A stretch of DNA of 23,867 nt. Origin: Solirubrobacteraceae bacterium (GTDB lineage: Bacteria; Actinomycetota; Thermoleophilia; Solirubrobacterales; Solirubrobacteraceae). The stretch is from assembly GCA_016462245.1 (NCBI GenBank), contig JAEMTR010000007.1:1-23867 (forward strand). The letters are read 5' to 3'. Shown here one piece after another: positions 1 to 7,655 of the stretch (its first letter is position 1; each line of letters starts with the position of its first letter). The notes below the pieces were generated by a model. That model worked only from the letters and a program-made list of their open reading frames with translations, made no database searches and was not told where the DNA came from. A program made the position numbers and the translations under genes.

Positions 1-2
1 AC

Positions 3-1394
3 TACCTGCAGACGATCCGTCGCTACCGCCCCCACCTTCTCAGCGAAGCCGAGGAGAAGCTCTCGGCCGAGAAGTCAGTCACCGGCCGTGACGCTTGGTC
101 GCGGCTCTTTAGCGAGCTGACCAGCGCGATCCGCGTCGAGCTACCCGGCGAGGACGAATCGGTACCGCTCGATCAAGCGCTCAGCCTGCTCCACTCGCCC
201 GAGCGCGACGTCCGCCGCGGCGCAGCCGAGGCAGTAACAAGGGCACTCGAGCCGGGCCTGCGCACGCGCGCTTACCTCTTCAACACGCTGCTCCAAGACA
301 AGGCAACCGAGGATCGACTGCGCAGCTACCCAACATGGCTCTCGAGCCGCAACCTCGCGAACGAAGCGAGTGACGGATCGGTCGAAGCGCTGGTCGAAGC
401 GGTCGAGGGCGCCTACGAGCTGCCACGGCGCTGGTACAGGCTGAAGGCGAAGCTGCTCGGCCTCGAACGGATCGCTGATTACGACCGCGCCGCGGCGATC
501 GCGGAAGACGAGGCAACGGTCGGCTGGGAGCAGGGCAAAGAGATTGTGCTCGACGCATACGGCGACTTCTCACCCGAGCTTGGCGACCTCGCGGCGCGCT
601 TCTTCGATGAGCGCTGGATCGACGCTCCCGCCCGCCCCGGTAAGCGCGGCGGCGCCTTCTGCGCCTACACCGTGCCGAGCGTCCACCCCTACGTGATGCT
701 GAACTGGACGGCAACGCGGCGCGACGTAATGACGCTCGCGCACGAGCTCGGCCACGGCGTCCATGCGGCGCTGGCGATTCCGCGCGGCATCTACGAACAG
801 CACACTCCGCTAACGGTCTGCGAGACGGCCTCGGTCTTCGGCGAGACGCTCGTCTTCCGTCGCCTGCTCGAAGCCGCCGAGACGCCCCAGTCGCGGCTCA
901 GCCTGCTGGCCGAGAACATTGAGAACTCGATCGCGACCGTCTTCCGCCAGACGGCGATGAACCGCTTTGAAGAGGCCGTCCACACGCACCGCCGCGAGCA
1001 GGGTGAGCTCTCAGTCGAGGACTTCGCCGCGCACTGGCAGGCGACGCAGGAGGATCTGCTCGGCGACGCAGTTGAGATCACGCCCGACTACCGCTGCTGG
1101 TGGAGCTACATCCCCCACTTCATCGGCAGCCCGGGCTACGTCTATGCCTACGCTTATGGCCAGCTGCTCGCGCTTTCGGTCTACGGCCAGTACCTAAAAG
1201 AGGGCGAAGCCTTTGTCCCCTCGTACCTTGAGATGCTCGCCGCCGGCGGCTCGCGCAGCCCCGAAGATCTGGCGAAGATCGCTGGCCTTGATCTAACCGA
1301 CCCCGGCTTCTGGAAGTCAGGGCTGGAGCTGGTCGCTGCTGAGCTCGAAGAGGCCGAGGCCGCCGCCGAAGAGATCCTTGGCGCAAGCTCGTGA
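3..1394 (+). CDS. pepF: Oligoendopeptidase F, M3 zinc metallopeptidase (5' end outside window)
   Basis: The reading frame is open from base 3 to the TGA at 1392-1394, giving 463 residues, so the gene enters from the left edge. M3 oligoendopeptidases usually have about 600 residues, so roughly the first quarter is missing. The zinc motif HELGH is encoded at 741-755 within a TLAHELGHGVHAAL block. The downstream CETASVFGE segment carries the expected third zinc ligand (Glu). A Gly/Tyr-rich stretch near the C-terminus (GSPGYVYAYAYGQLLAL) is also typical of the family. Members cleave short cytoplasmic peptides. An internal ATG at 546 is not the start, because family-like sequence continues without a stop for 181 codons upstream of it. 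The stop overlaps the GTG of the next gene by four bases (GTGA), which suggests translational coupling. Family is certain; the exact PepF subtype is inferred. Confidence 0.95.
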   Translation, partial: YLQTIRRYRPHLLSEAEEKLSAEKSVTGRDAWSRLFSELTSAIRVELPGEDESVPLDQALSLLHSPERDVRRGAAEAVTRALEPGLRTRAYLFNTLLQDKATEDRLRSYPTWLSSRNLANEASDGSVEALVEAVEGAYELPRRWYRLKAKLLGLERIADYDRAAAIAEDEATVGWEQGKEIVLDAYGDFSPELGDLAARFFDERWIDAPARPGKRGGAFCAYTVPSVHPYVMLNWTATRRDVMTLAHELGHGVHAALAIPRGIYEQHTPLTVCETASVFGETLVFRRLLEAAETPQSRLSLLAENIENSIATVFRQTAMNRFEEAVHTHRREQGELSVEDFAAHWQATQEDLLGDAVEITPDYRCWWSYIPHFIGSPGYVYAYAYGQLLALSVYGQYLKEGEAFVPSYLEMLAAGGSRSPEDLAKIAGLDLTDPGFWKSGLELVAAELEEAEAAAEEILGASS

Positions 1395-2185
1395 GCCAGA
1401 GCGGCTGGGAAGGTCTGTCGCTCACCGGCCGCAGCGCCCTGGTGACCGGAGCCGGCGCAGCGGACGGCATTGGCTTTGCGACGGCACGACTACTTGCCGC
1501 GCGCGGCGCCCGCGTTGCCCTGGCAGCAACGGGGAGTCGGATCGAAGAGCGGGCGGCAGAGATCGAAGCGAGCGGCGGCGAAGCGATCGGCCTAACCGCA
1601 GACCTTCGCGACGAGGAGCAGGCAAGCAGGCTGGTCTCCGCGGCGGCCGAACGCTTCGGCCCAGCCGAGATAGTCGTCAACAACGCCGGCATGGTCCAGT
1701 CGGGCGAAGCGCTCTCAGAGCCGCTCTTCGCCGAGATGAGCGCCGATCGCTGGCAGGAAGAGATCGAACGAAGCCTCAACATCACTGCGCGGATCTGCCG
1801 ACTCACCGTGCCGGCAATCGCAGCCGGCGGCTGGGGCCGAATCGTCAACGTCAGCTCCGTCAGCGGACCAATCGCAGCCTTCCCGCGCGCCTCGGCCTAC
1901 GCGGCAGCGAAGGCTGGCGTTGATGGCCTAACGCGCGCGCTCGCGCTTGAACTCGGACCGTTCGGCGTGACCGTCAATAGTGTCGCTCCGGGCTGGATTG
2001 AGACCGGTTCGCTAACCGAGCGGGAGGTGGCAGCCGGTTCGCACACTCCCGTCGGCCGCTGCGGCACACCGCAGGAAGTCGCTGAGCTGATCGCCTTTCT
2101 CTGCGGCCCAGGGGCTTCCTACGTCAGCGGCCAGTCGCTCGTAGTGGACGGCGGCAACGTGATCCAGGAGATGAAGGGCGGCTGA
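1391..2185 (+). CDS. Short-chain dehydrogenase/reductase (FabG-like SDR)
   Basis: This 264-residue protein is a classical SDR with a Rossmann fold. The dinucleotide-binding glycine motif is TGAGAADGIG (residues 19-28), slightly longer than the usual TGxxxGIG spacing. NNAG is at 97-100, a candidate active-site Asn is N130, Ser is S155/S156 and YxxxK is Y170/K174. The Ser-Tyr spacing is one residue longer than in FabG. A typical SDR C-terminus follows (VAPGWIETG, then YVSGQSLVVDGG). The GTG start at 1391 overlaps the pepF stop and lies just ahead of the conserved fold, with no ATG alternative; its Shine-Dalgarno is weak, consistent with coupling. Oxidoreduction of an alcohol/ketone with NAD(P) is the expected chemistry. 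The substrate cannot be read from sequence, and a true fatty-acid FabG role is not supported by the neighbours. Confidence 0.9.
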   Translation: MSQSGWEGLSLTGRSALVTGAGAADGIGFATARLLAARGARVALAATGSRIEERAAEIEASGGEAIGLTADLRDEEQASRLVSAAAERFGPAEIVVNNAGMVQSGEALSEPLFAEMSADRWQEEIERSLNITARICRLTVPAIAAGGWGRIVNVSSVSGPIAAFPRASAYAAAKAGVDGLTRALALELGPFGVTVNSVAPGWIETGSLTEREVAAGSHTPVGRCGTPQEVAELIAFLCGPGASYVSGQSLVVDGGNVIQEMKGG

Positions 2186-2189
2186 GCGA

Positions 2190-2669
2190 CTAGCGGTTCG
2201 CTTCGCGCAGCGCGCGGTCCATGTCGCGCTTGGTTTCGCGCTCTTTGATCGCTTGGCGTTTGTCGAAGCGGTCGCGGCCCTTGGCCAATCCCAACTCAAC
2301 CTTGGCGTTTTGACCCTTGAAGTAGATCCGCAGTGGCACCAGCGTTAGGCCCTTCTGTGAAAGAGCGCCAGCGAGGCGTTCGATCTCAACCCGTTTGGCG
2401 AGCAGCTTGCGAACCCGTTCAGGCTCGTGATTGTTTGCCGCCGCCGGGGCGTACGGAGAGATGTGGCAGTTGTGCAGCCACAGCTCGCCCTCCCAAACCT
2501 GGGCGTAGGAATCCTTGATCTGAACTGCCCCATCGCGCAGCGCCTTGACCTCGGTCCCCTGAAGTTCGATCCCGCACTCGATCTTCTCGCTGATCTCGTA
2601 GCGGTGGCGAGCCTGCCGGTTGGTTGCGACGTCGCCGGGGGCGACCTTCTTTTTGCCTGCCTTAGCCAT
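2190..2669 (-). CDS. smpB: SsrA-binding protein SmpB
   Basis: SmpB binds tmRNA and delivers it to stalled ribosomes in trans-translation. The 159-residue product matches the usual family length and signature: NRQARHRYEISEKIECGIEL near the N-terminus, GTEVKALRDG, then HISPY, LRIYFKGQNAKVELGLAKG, and a basic C-terminal tail (KRQAIKERETKRDMDRALRE) that normally enters the empty mRNA channel. The ATG at 2669-2667 is 11 bases beyond the rnr stop, so both genes are probably one transcript. The 3' end faces the SDR gene with only four bases between the stops and no visible hairpin. I did not find the tmRNA gene (ssrA) inside the window. Confidence 0.97.
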   Translation of the reverse strand: MAKAGKKKVAPGDVATNRQARHRYEISEKIECGIELQGTEVKALRDGAVQIKDSYAQVWEGELWLHNCHISPYAPAAANNHEPERVRKLLAKRVEIERLAGALSQKGLTLVPLRIYFKGQNAKVELGLAKGRDRFDKRQAIKERETKRDMDRALREANR

Positions 2670-2680
2670 CTGAGGCGAGC

Positions 2681-4450
2681 CTAGCGAGCAGGCGGATCTT
2701 CGGCGAGTACGAGATCAACGCGGCCCCGTGCCTTATCGATCCGGTCAACTTTTACCTGCAGGCGATCGCCAAAGCGAATCGTTGAACCGCTCTTGTTGCC
2801 GGTCATGATCGTTCCCTGCTCATTGAGGTCCCACCAGTCGCCCTTGATCCGTCGAACCGGCAAGAAGCCTTCGTGCGCGCCGCCATCGAAGCTGATGAAG
2901 ATCCCGGCGCCGATCAGGCCGGTCACCTCGCCTTCGAATGGCTTGTCAGGGCCGCGCTCAAGCACGCGCCGCTCGAGCAGGAAGCTGCCGGCGACTGAGT
3001 CGGCGATCCGCTCGGTGCGAATCGCGTCGCGCTCGCGCTCACTGGTCCAGACCGCCATCTGCTCGAGCTCATCGGCGCGCGGCGCCTGCTCATCGCAGCC
3101 GACGGCGCTGAGCAGCGCTCGATGGCAGAGCAGGTCGGGGTAGCGGCGGATCGGCGACGTGAAGTGGCAGTAATTCGAGAGGCCGAGCCCGGCATGGCCG
3201 AGGTTCTCCGGCGAGTAGCGCGCCTGGCGCAACGAGCGCAGCACGAGATAGGTCAGCCCCATCCGCGCGACGCCGGTGCGCTTGACGTGCTCGTCAACGC
3301 AGAGCGAGGCTGCCGCGACAAGCTCAGCCGCATCGCTTGCGGAAAGGTGCTCGGGCGTGGCCGGCGTAGCCACACCGAGCGAGGCGAGCTGATCGAGCAG
3401 CCGCTCGACCGACTCTGATTCAGGGCGCTCATGAATTCGGTAGAGCGTCGGCAAGCTCTTCTCCATGCAGAGCGTCGCGACGGCCTCGTTGGCGGCGATC
3501 ATCAGGTGCTCAATCAAGCGGTGCGACTCAGTCTGGAAGCTGGCGACCGAATCGGCGACGTGGCCCTGCATGTCGAAAGAAAACTCCGGCTCGACCGACT
3601 CGATCGCCAGCGCAGCACCGCCGGCGCGGCGCGCCTCGTCACGGGCGGCCGAAACCTCGCGCGCGGCAACTAGCGGCTCGGCCCACGGAGCTTCAGCCTT
3701 GCTGTTGCCGGCGAAGATCTCGTCAACGTCCTCGTAGCTGAGCCGCTTGTCGGAGCGGATCGTCGAGCGGTAGAAGCTGCTCGAGACGAGCTTCGCGCGC
3801 TCAAACTCCAGCTCTGCGGTGACCGCTAGGCGGTCCTCGCCAGGCACCAGCGAACAGGCGTCGTTCGACAAAGCCTCGGGCAACATCGGCTCAACGGCGC
3901 CGGGGACGTAAACGCTGGTGGCGCGGCGGCGGGCTTCGAGGTCAACCGGGTCGCCGGGGCGCACGTAGGCGCTGACGTCGGCGATGTGAACCCAGATCCG
4001 CGTGCGCGAATCGCTCAGCCGCTCGGCTGAGATCGCGTCATCGAAATCCTGTGCGCTTGAAGGGTCGATAGTGAACGTCGTCAGCTCGCGCAGATCGCGG
4101 CGTCCGGGCTCCGGGTGCGGGTGCTGGCGCGCGGCCTCGGCGGCTGCCAGCACGGTCTTTGGAAAGCGACGGCGCAGGCCACGGTCGAGCATCAACGCCT
4201 CGACTACGTTGCGGGCGATTTCGGGGCTACCGAGCAGCCGCAGCACCTTCGCTCGCGCGTTGCCTGAACGGCCGCCGGGCGTTGCGATCAGGGCCAGTTT
4301 TCCAGGCTTCGCTTTGGCTGGCGGCTTACCGATGCTGATCTGCTGCCCGGGCTCAAAGAACGGTTGGCCGACGAAGAACTGCCCGCGCTTCTCGAGCAGC
4401 ACAACCTGTGGCTCACCGGCGGCGCGCTCCTGCTTTGGAGGCGGGGTCAC
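2681..4450 (-). CDS. rnr: Ribonuclease R / VacB-type 3'-5' exoribonuclease, short form
   Basis: This 589-residue processive 3'-5' exoribonuclease has an RNB catalytic domain at about 122-455. Metal-binding aspartates are D129, D135, D137 and D138 in IDPSSAQDFDDA, and the catalytic TSPIRRYPDL motif is at 431-440. A C-terminal S1 domain covers about 505-583 (FEGEVTGLIGAGIFISFDGG). The N-terminus is short: residues 15-75 look like remnants of cold-shock domains, and there is no helix-turn-helix region as in the 813-residue E. coli enzyme. The lysine-rich tail is also missing; the protein ends PPAR. It starts at GTG (4450-4448), directly touching the ctpA stop (TAG-GTG). Adjacency to smpB fits the known role of RNase R in degrading mRNAs released by trans-translation. 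RNase II is an alternative name for an enzyme of this length. Confidence 0.93.
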   Translation of the reverse strand: MTPPPKQERAAGEPQVVLLEKRGQFFVGQPFFEPGQQISIGKPPAKAKPGKLALIATPGGRSGNARAKVLRLLGSPEIARNVVEALMLDRGLRRRFPKTVLAAAEAARQHPHPEPGRRDLRELTTFTIDPSSAQDFDDAISAERLSDSRTRIWVHIADVSAYVRPGDPVDLEARRRATSVYVPGAVEPMLPEALSNDACSLVPGEDRLAVTAELEFERAKLVSSSFYRSTIRSDKRLSYEDVDEIFAGNSKAEAPWAEPLVAAREVSAARDEARRAGGAALAIESVEPEFSFDMQGHVADSVASFQTESHRLIEHLMIAANEAVATLCMEKSLPTLYRIHERPESESVERLLDQLASLGVATPATPEHLSASDAAELVAAASLCVDEHVKRTGVARMGLTYLVLRSLRQARYSPENLGHAGLGLSNYCHFTSPIRRYPDLLCHRALLSAVGCDEQAPRADELEQMAVWTSERERDAIRTERIADSVAGSFLLERRVLERGPDKPFEGEVTGLIGAGIFISFDGGAHEGFLPVRRIKGDWWDLNEQGTIMTGNKSGSTIRFGDRLQVKVDRIDKARGRVDLVLAEDPPAR

Positions 4451-5677
4451 CTAGTTCACGCTGGCGCAGCCGCCGAGCTTGGCTAGTGCTGCTCGCAGCG
4501 CTAGGTCCTTGGTCGCCTCGTCAGGCTGCTTGACGAGCAGATCGGGCTTCAGGCCGGCACCTTTCGCTACACCCTTGCCGCCAAGATTGCGCCCCTTCGG
4601 CGTGAAGTACTGGCCAGCAGTGATGTCGAGCGCGCCTCCGTTGGAGAGCTCAATCACTTGCTGGAAGACACCCTTGCCGAAGGTCTTCTCGCCTACCAGC
4701 GTGGCGCGTCCGCGATCCTGCAGCGCGCCGGCGACGATCTCTGAGGCCGAGGCAGTGCCGCCGTTGGTGAGGACGACGAGCGGCGCCTTCGGAATCACCG
4801 GGTTACCGGTCGCCTCGAGCGTCCGCGTGGCAACGTTGCGGCCACGCGTCGTGACGATCGGCCCGTCGGCGAGGAACGCACTGGCAACTAGCTGTGCTTC
4901 ATCGACGAGCCCGCCGCCGTTGTTGCGCAGATCGAAGATGTAAGCCTGGGCGCCCTTCTTCTTCAGCTTCTGAAGCGCAGCGTAGACCTCGGCGTGGGCG
5001 CCCGAGGTGAATGAGGAGAGCGCGACTATCCCGATCTTCTTGCCGCAGACGGTTTTCATCAGCGAAGCGACAACGGGGACGCTGATCGCGCGGCGCGTGG
5101 CGACAATGGTTCGTTCCTTGCCGTCGCGGACAACCTTGAGGCGGACCTTCGTGCCAGCTGGACCTTTGACCAGCTGCGAGGACTGCTCCGTCGTCAGGCC
5201 CTTCAGCGAGCGCCCGTTGGCTTCGACAATCTTGTCGCCGACCTTGATGCCCGCCTCTTTTGCCGGCGAGTCCTTGTAGACCGAACGAATAACCAGCCCA
5301 CGCTTGCTGCGGTCAACGGTAACGCCGATTCCCGTGAAACTGCTGGCCTGCGCCTGCTCGAACTTCTTGTACTGAGCCGGCGTGAGATAGGTCGAGAAGC
5401 GGTCGTTCAGTTTCTTGACGGCGCCGGCGATAGCAGTATCGGCGAGCTGACCGGGCGGCAACTTGCGGTAGTAGCTGTCATTGATCTCGTCGAGCGCCTC
5501 GTTTACGACGATCTGATCATTGCTGCCGACCAGCGCGCCGCGGAATGGCTCGGGAACCAGGTCGCCGTTGCGGCCGCCGATCCAAATTCCCACGATCAGA
5601 GCGAGGACCACGGCAACGAGCGCGCCGAAAGCGAGGACAACGACCAGAAGAGAGATGGCTACGCGGCGTGAGGACAT
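4451..5677 (-). CDS. ctpA: Carboxy-terminal processing protease (S41 family), membrane anchored
   Basis: The 408-residue protein has one N-terminal hydrophobic anchor (residues about 8-34), a linker, a PDZ domain (about 105-190, with FTGIGVTVD and AGIKVGDKIVEANG) and an S41 protease domain. By the 25-residue Ser-Lys spacing of E. coli Prc, the catalytic pair is S310 in TASASEIVAGAL and K335 in EKTFGKGVFQQ. DLRNNGGG (249-256) is the conserved substrate-tunnel motif. The protease should face the cell exterior and trim C-termini of exported proteins. The position behind ftsE-ftsX matches Gram-positive genomes, where ctpA/ctpB follows these genes. It is 78 bases from ftsX, enough for its own promoter, and it abuts rnr. 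The Shine-Dalgarno ahead of the ATG is poor. Confidence 0.95.
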   Translation of the reverse strand: MSSRRVAISLLVVVLAFGALVAVVLALIVGIWIGGRNGDLVPEPFRGALVGSNDQIVVNEALDEINDSYYRKLPPGQLADTAIAGAVKKLNDRFSTYLTPAQYKKFEQAQASSFTGIGVTVDRSKRGLVIRSVYKDSPAKEAGIKVGDKIVEANGRSLKGLTTEQSSQLVKGPAGTKVRLKVVRDGKERTIVATRRAISVPVVASLMKTVCGKKIGIVALSSFTSGAHAEVYAALQKLKKKGAQAYIFDLRNNGGGLVDEAQLVASAFLADGPIVTTRGRNVATRTLEATGNPVIPKAPLVVLTNGGTASASEIVAGALQDRGRATLVGEKTFGKGVFQQVIELSNGGALDITAGQYFTPKGRNLGGKGVAKGAGLKPDLLVKQPDEATKDLALRAALAKLGGCASVN

Positions 5678-5755
5678 TGATCTTGGAAGGGCGCGGCACT
5701 AAGCGCTGCAGGAGAGGGTAGGGCCGTGGCCGCGGGCGCTATGCGGTGAACGCGC

Positions 5756-6649
5756 CTAGACCTGCAGGAAGCGGCGCATCGAAATTGCCGAGCCGAGCGC
5801 GCTGACGCCAATACCGGCAGCGAGCAGAATCGCAACGAGAACGCCAAAGCCGATTGTGGTCGGCGCGGAAAGCAGCGCGAAGTCGTTGACCAGAGGATCG
5901 ACGAGCGCAACCTTCATTACGCCAAGCAGCAGAATCGCCAGCAGCGCGCCAAGCGCACCGAGGATCACGGCCTCAAGCACGAACGGCCAGCGGATGAAGC
6001 CGTCGGTCGCGCCGACCAACTTCATCACCTGGATCTCGCGACGGCGCGAGAAGACCGAGAGGCGAATTGTGTTTGAGATCAGCAGGATCGAGGCGACGAT
6101 CAGCAGCGCGGCGAGTAGTCCGGTCGTCAGCTTGACGACGCGCGTTGCGGTCAAAATCTTGTCGGTGTTGTCCTTTGACGAGCCGACCGAATCGATCAAA
6201 GGGTCGATCGTCGTCCGCCCCCCGCCCGGTGTCTGCGGCGCGATTGCGCTAACAAGCGCGAGTGCGTTATCGGGATTCTTCGGCGTTACACGCAGCGTGT
6301 CAGGCAGTGGGTTGGAGCCCAACAAGTCATAGGCATCTGGGTTCTTTCGCCGTTCCTGGGCGTAGGCGGTGCCCTTGCTGACGTACTGAACCGATTTGAC
6401 CCCGTCCAGCGCCGTCAGCTGCGTGCGCACGCGCTGGGCGTCTGCCGCCGTCGCGTCGCTCTTCATGTAGACGTTGACTATTACTTGACCGCGGACGTCG
6501 TTCGCGGCCCCGGTCGTCGCCTGGACGATCGGGATGAAGACTCCGAGCACGAGCAGCGTGACTAACACCGAAGCCAGCGCAGCGAAACTCGGCACGGCAT
6601 TGCGTGAGATCGAGGTGAATGCCTCGCGGGTAAAGAATCCGAGTCGCAT
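5756..6649 (-). CDS. ftsX: Cell division ABC transporter permease FtsX
   Basis: FtsX is the membrane partner of FtsE; the complex passes ATP-driven conformational change to peptidoglycan hydrolases at the septum or side wall. The 297-residue protein has the expected topology: a cytoplasmic N-terminus (FTREAFTSISRN), TM1 at about 22-45, a large extracytoplasmic loop to about 170, then three TM segments (LLAALLIVASILLISNTIRL; VILGALGALLAILLLGV; GFGVLVAILLAAGIGVSAL). SRRREIQVMKLVGAT after TM2 is the family hallmark. The ATG shares its A with the ftsE stop (TAATG at 6651-6647), so the two are translationally coupled. Confidence 0.97.
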   Translation of the reverse strand: MRLGFFTREAFTSISRNAVPSFAALASVLVTLLVLGVFIPIVQATTGAANDVRGQVIVNVYMKSDATAADAQRVRTQLTALDGVKSVQYVSKGTAYAQERRKNPDAYDLLGSNPLPDTLRVTPKNPDNALALVSAIAPQTPGGGRTTIDPLIDSVGSSKDNTDKILTATRVVKLTTGLLAALLIVASILLISNTIRLSVFSRRREIQVMKLVGATDGFIRWPFVLEAVILGALGALLAILLLGVMKVALVDPLVNDFALLSAPTTIGFGVLVAILLAAGIGVSALGSAISMRRFLQV

Positions 6650-7569
6650 TAGTCCCTAAACGCCTCGTCGAAGTCATCGCCCGGCTCGCGCTTCTTCGCC
6701 ACGCGCTGGGGCTCAGTTGAAGGCTCGCGCAGCAAGGCGCCAAACTCAGCCGTCGTCATATCTGTCGGCGCGTACTGGCCGTCGAGCTCATCGCGGACGA
6801 CAACACCGTCGGCGAGCTCAAGCACGCGGCGGCGCATGCGGTCAACCATCGCCGAGTCGTGAGTTGCGACGAGCACCGTCGTGCCGGTGCGGTTGATGCG
6901 GTAAAGCAGCTGCATGATGCCGATCGAGGTCTCGGGGTCGAGGTTGCCGGTCGGCTCGTCTGCCAGCAGCAGCGGTGGCGCATTGACGAAGGCGCGGGCG
7001 ATGCTGACGCGCTGCTGTTCGCCGCCGGAAAGCTGGTCGGGGTAGTGATGGAGCTTCGTCGCAAGGCCGGTTAGGCGAAGGATGTCCGGCACCTTCTCGC
7101 GGATGTCGGCGCGTGAGCTGCCGGTTACTTGAAGCGCGTAGGCGACGTTCTCATACACCGTGCGGTCAGGAAGAAGCTTGAAGTCCTGAAAGACAACGCC
7201 AAGGTTGCGGCGGTAGAACGGAAGCTGCTTGTGGCTGAGCTCGCCAAGGTCGCGGCCGGCGACGAGGATCTGACCCTCATCGGGCTCAAGCTCTTTGATC
7301 AAGAGGCGCATCAGCGTTGACTTGCCAGAGCCGGTTGGCCCGACGAGGAAGACGAATTCACCGCGACGAATTGCGAACGTTGTTCCGCTCAGGCCTGCCT
7401 TGCTGGAGTCGTAGCGCTTAGTTACGCCGCGGCACTCGATCGCATTGGCGGGGTCGCCCGGACGGCCCGATGCGGCAGCGGCATCCTTGCGCTGAGCAAC
7501 CTGCGAATCACGCAGGCGCAGTTCTTTCTCGGTAGCGGCCATCGCTTCGACATTAGCCACCGGCCCCAT
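6649..7569 (-). CDS. ftsE: Cell division ATP-binding protein FtsE with N- and C-terminal extensions
   Basis: This is the ABC ATPase partner of FtsX. Walker A GPTGSGKST is at 77-85, the Q-loop at FQDFKLL (127-133), the signature LSGGEQQR at 180-187 and Walker B LLLADEP at 200-206, with the switch histidine in VATHD. At 306 residues it is well above the usual length of about 225-230. The extra sequence is a charged N-terminal leader (about 1-42, EKELRLRDSQVAQRKDAAAA) and a hydrophilic C-terminal tail (about 266-306, ending in an acidic DDFDEAFRD). The ATG at 7569-7567 is preferred over Met10 because a GGAAGGA Shine-Dalgarno lies four to five bases upstream, while Met10 has none. It is the first gene of the ftsE-ftsX-ctpA-rnr-smpB run and diverges from the M16 peptidase gene. 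Confidence 0.96.
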   Translation of the reverse strand: MGPVANVEAMAATEKELRLRDSQVAQRKDAAAASGRPGDPANAIECRGVTKRYDSSKAGLSGTTFAIRRGEFVFLVGPTGSGKSTLMRLLIKELEPDEGQILVAGRDLGELSHKQLPFYRRNLGVVFQDFKLLPDRTVYENVAYALQVTGSSRADIREKVPDILRLTGLATKLHHYPDQLSGGEQQRVSIARAFVNAPPLLLADEPTGNLDPETSIGIMQLLYRINRTGTTVLVATHDSAMVDRMRRRVLELADGVVVRDELDGQYAPTDMTTAEFGALLREPSTEPQRVAKKREPGDDFDEAFRD

Positions 7570-7573
7570 CTAT

Positions 7574-7580
7574 TCCTTCC
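7574..7580 (-). promoter_or_regulatory. Ribosome binding site deciding the ftsE start
   Basis: On the minus strand GGAAGGA ends four bases before the ATG at 7569. It supports the longer FtsE N-terminus over the internal Met10, which has no such motif. Confidence 0.7.
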
Positions 7581-7643
7581 CACTGCGCGCAATGCAGCAC
7601 TGATTGCAGCGGATTTGGCGCCCAACGCCCTGCCCAGCGCCGC

Positions 7644-7649
7644 TATCTT
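7644..7649 (+). promoter_or_regulatory. Possible -10 box for a leaderless M16 peptidase mRNA
   Basis: TATCTT fits TAnnnT and ends six bases before the ATG at 7656, so transcription would begin at or next to the start codon. There is no Shine-Dalgarno upstream of this ATG. No convincing -35 box is seen at normal spacing; TTGGCG at 7615-7620 is too far away. This is inference from position only. Confidence 0.3.
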
Positions 7650-7655
7650 CACCCA

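Noticed and set aside
2186..2680. tmRNA gene next to smpB
   Set aside because: No alanine-tRNA-like ends or tag reading frame are visible around smpB; all neighbouring bases belong to coding genes.
5678..5755. Small gene or RNA between ftsX and ctpA
   Set aside because: The 78 bases hold no convincing start with ribosome site and no clear hairpin; it is more likely a promoter or leader region.
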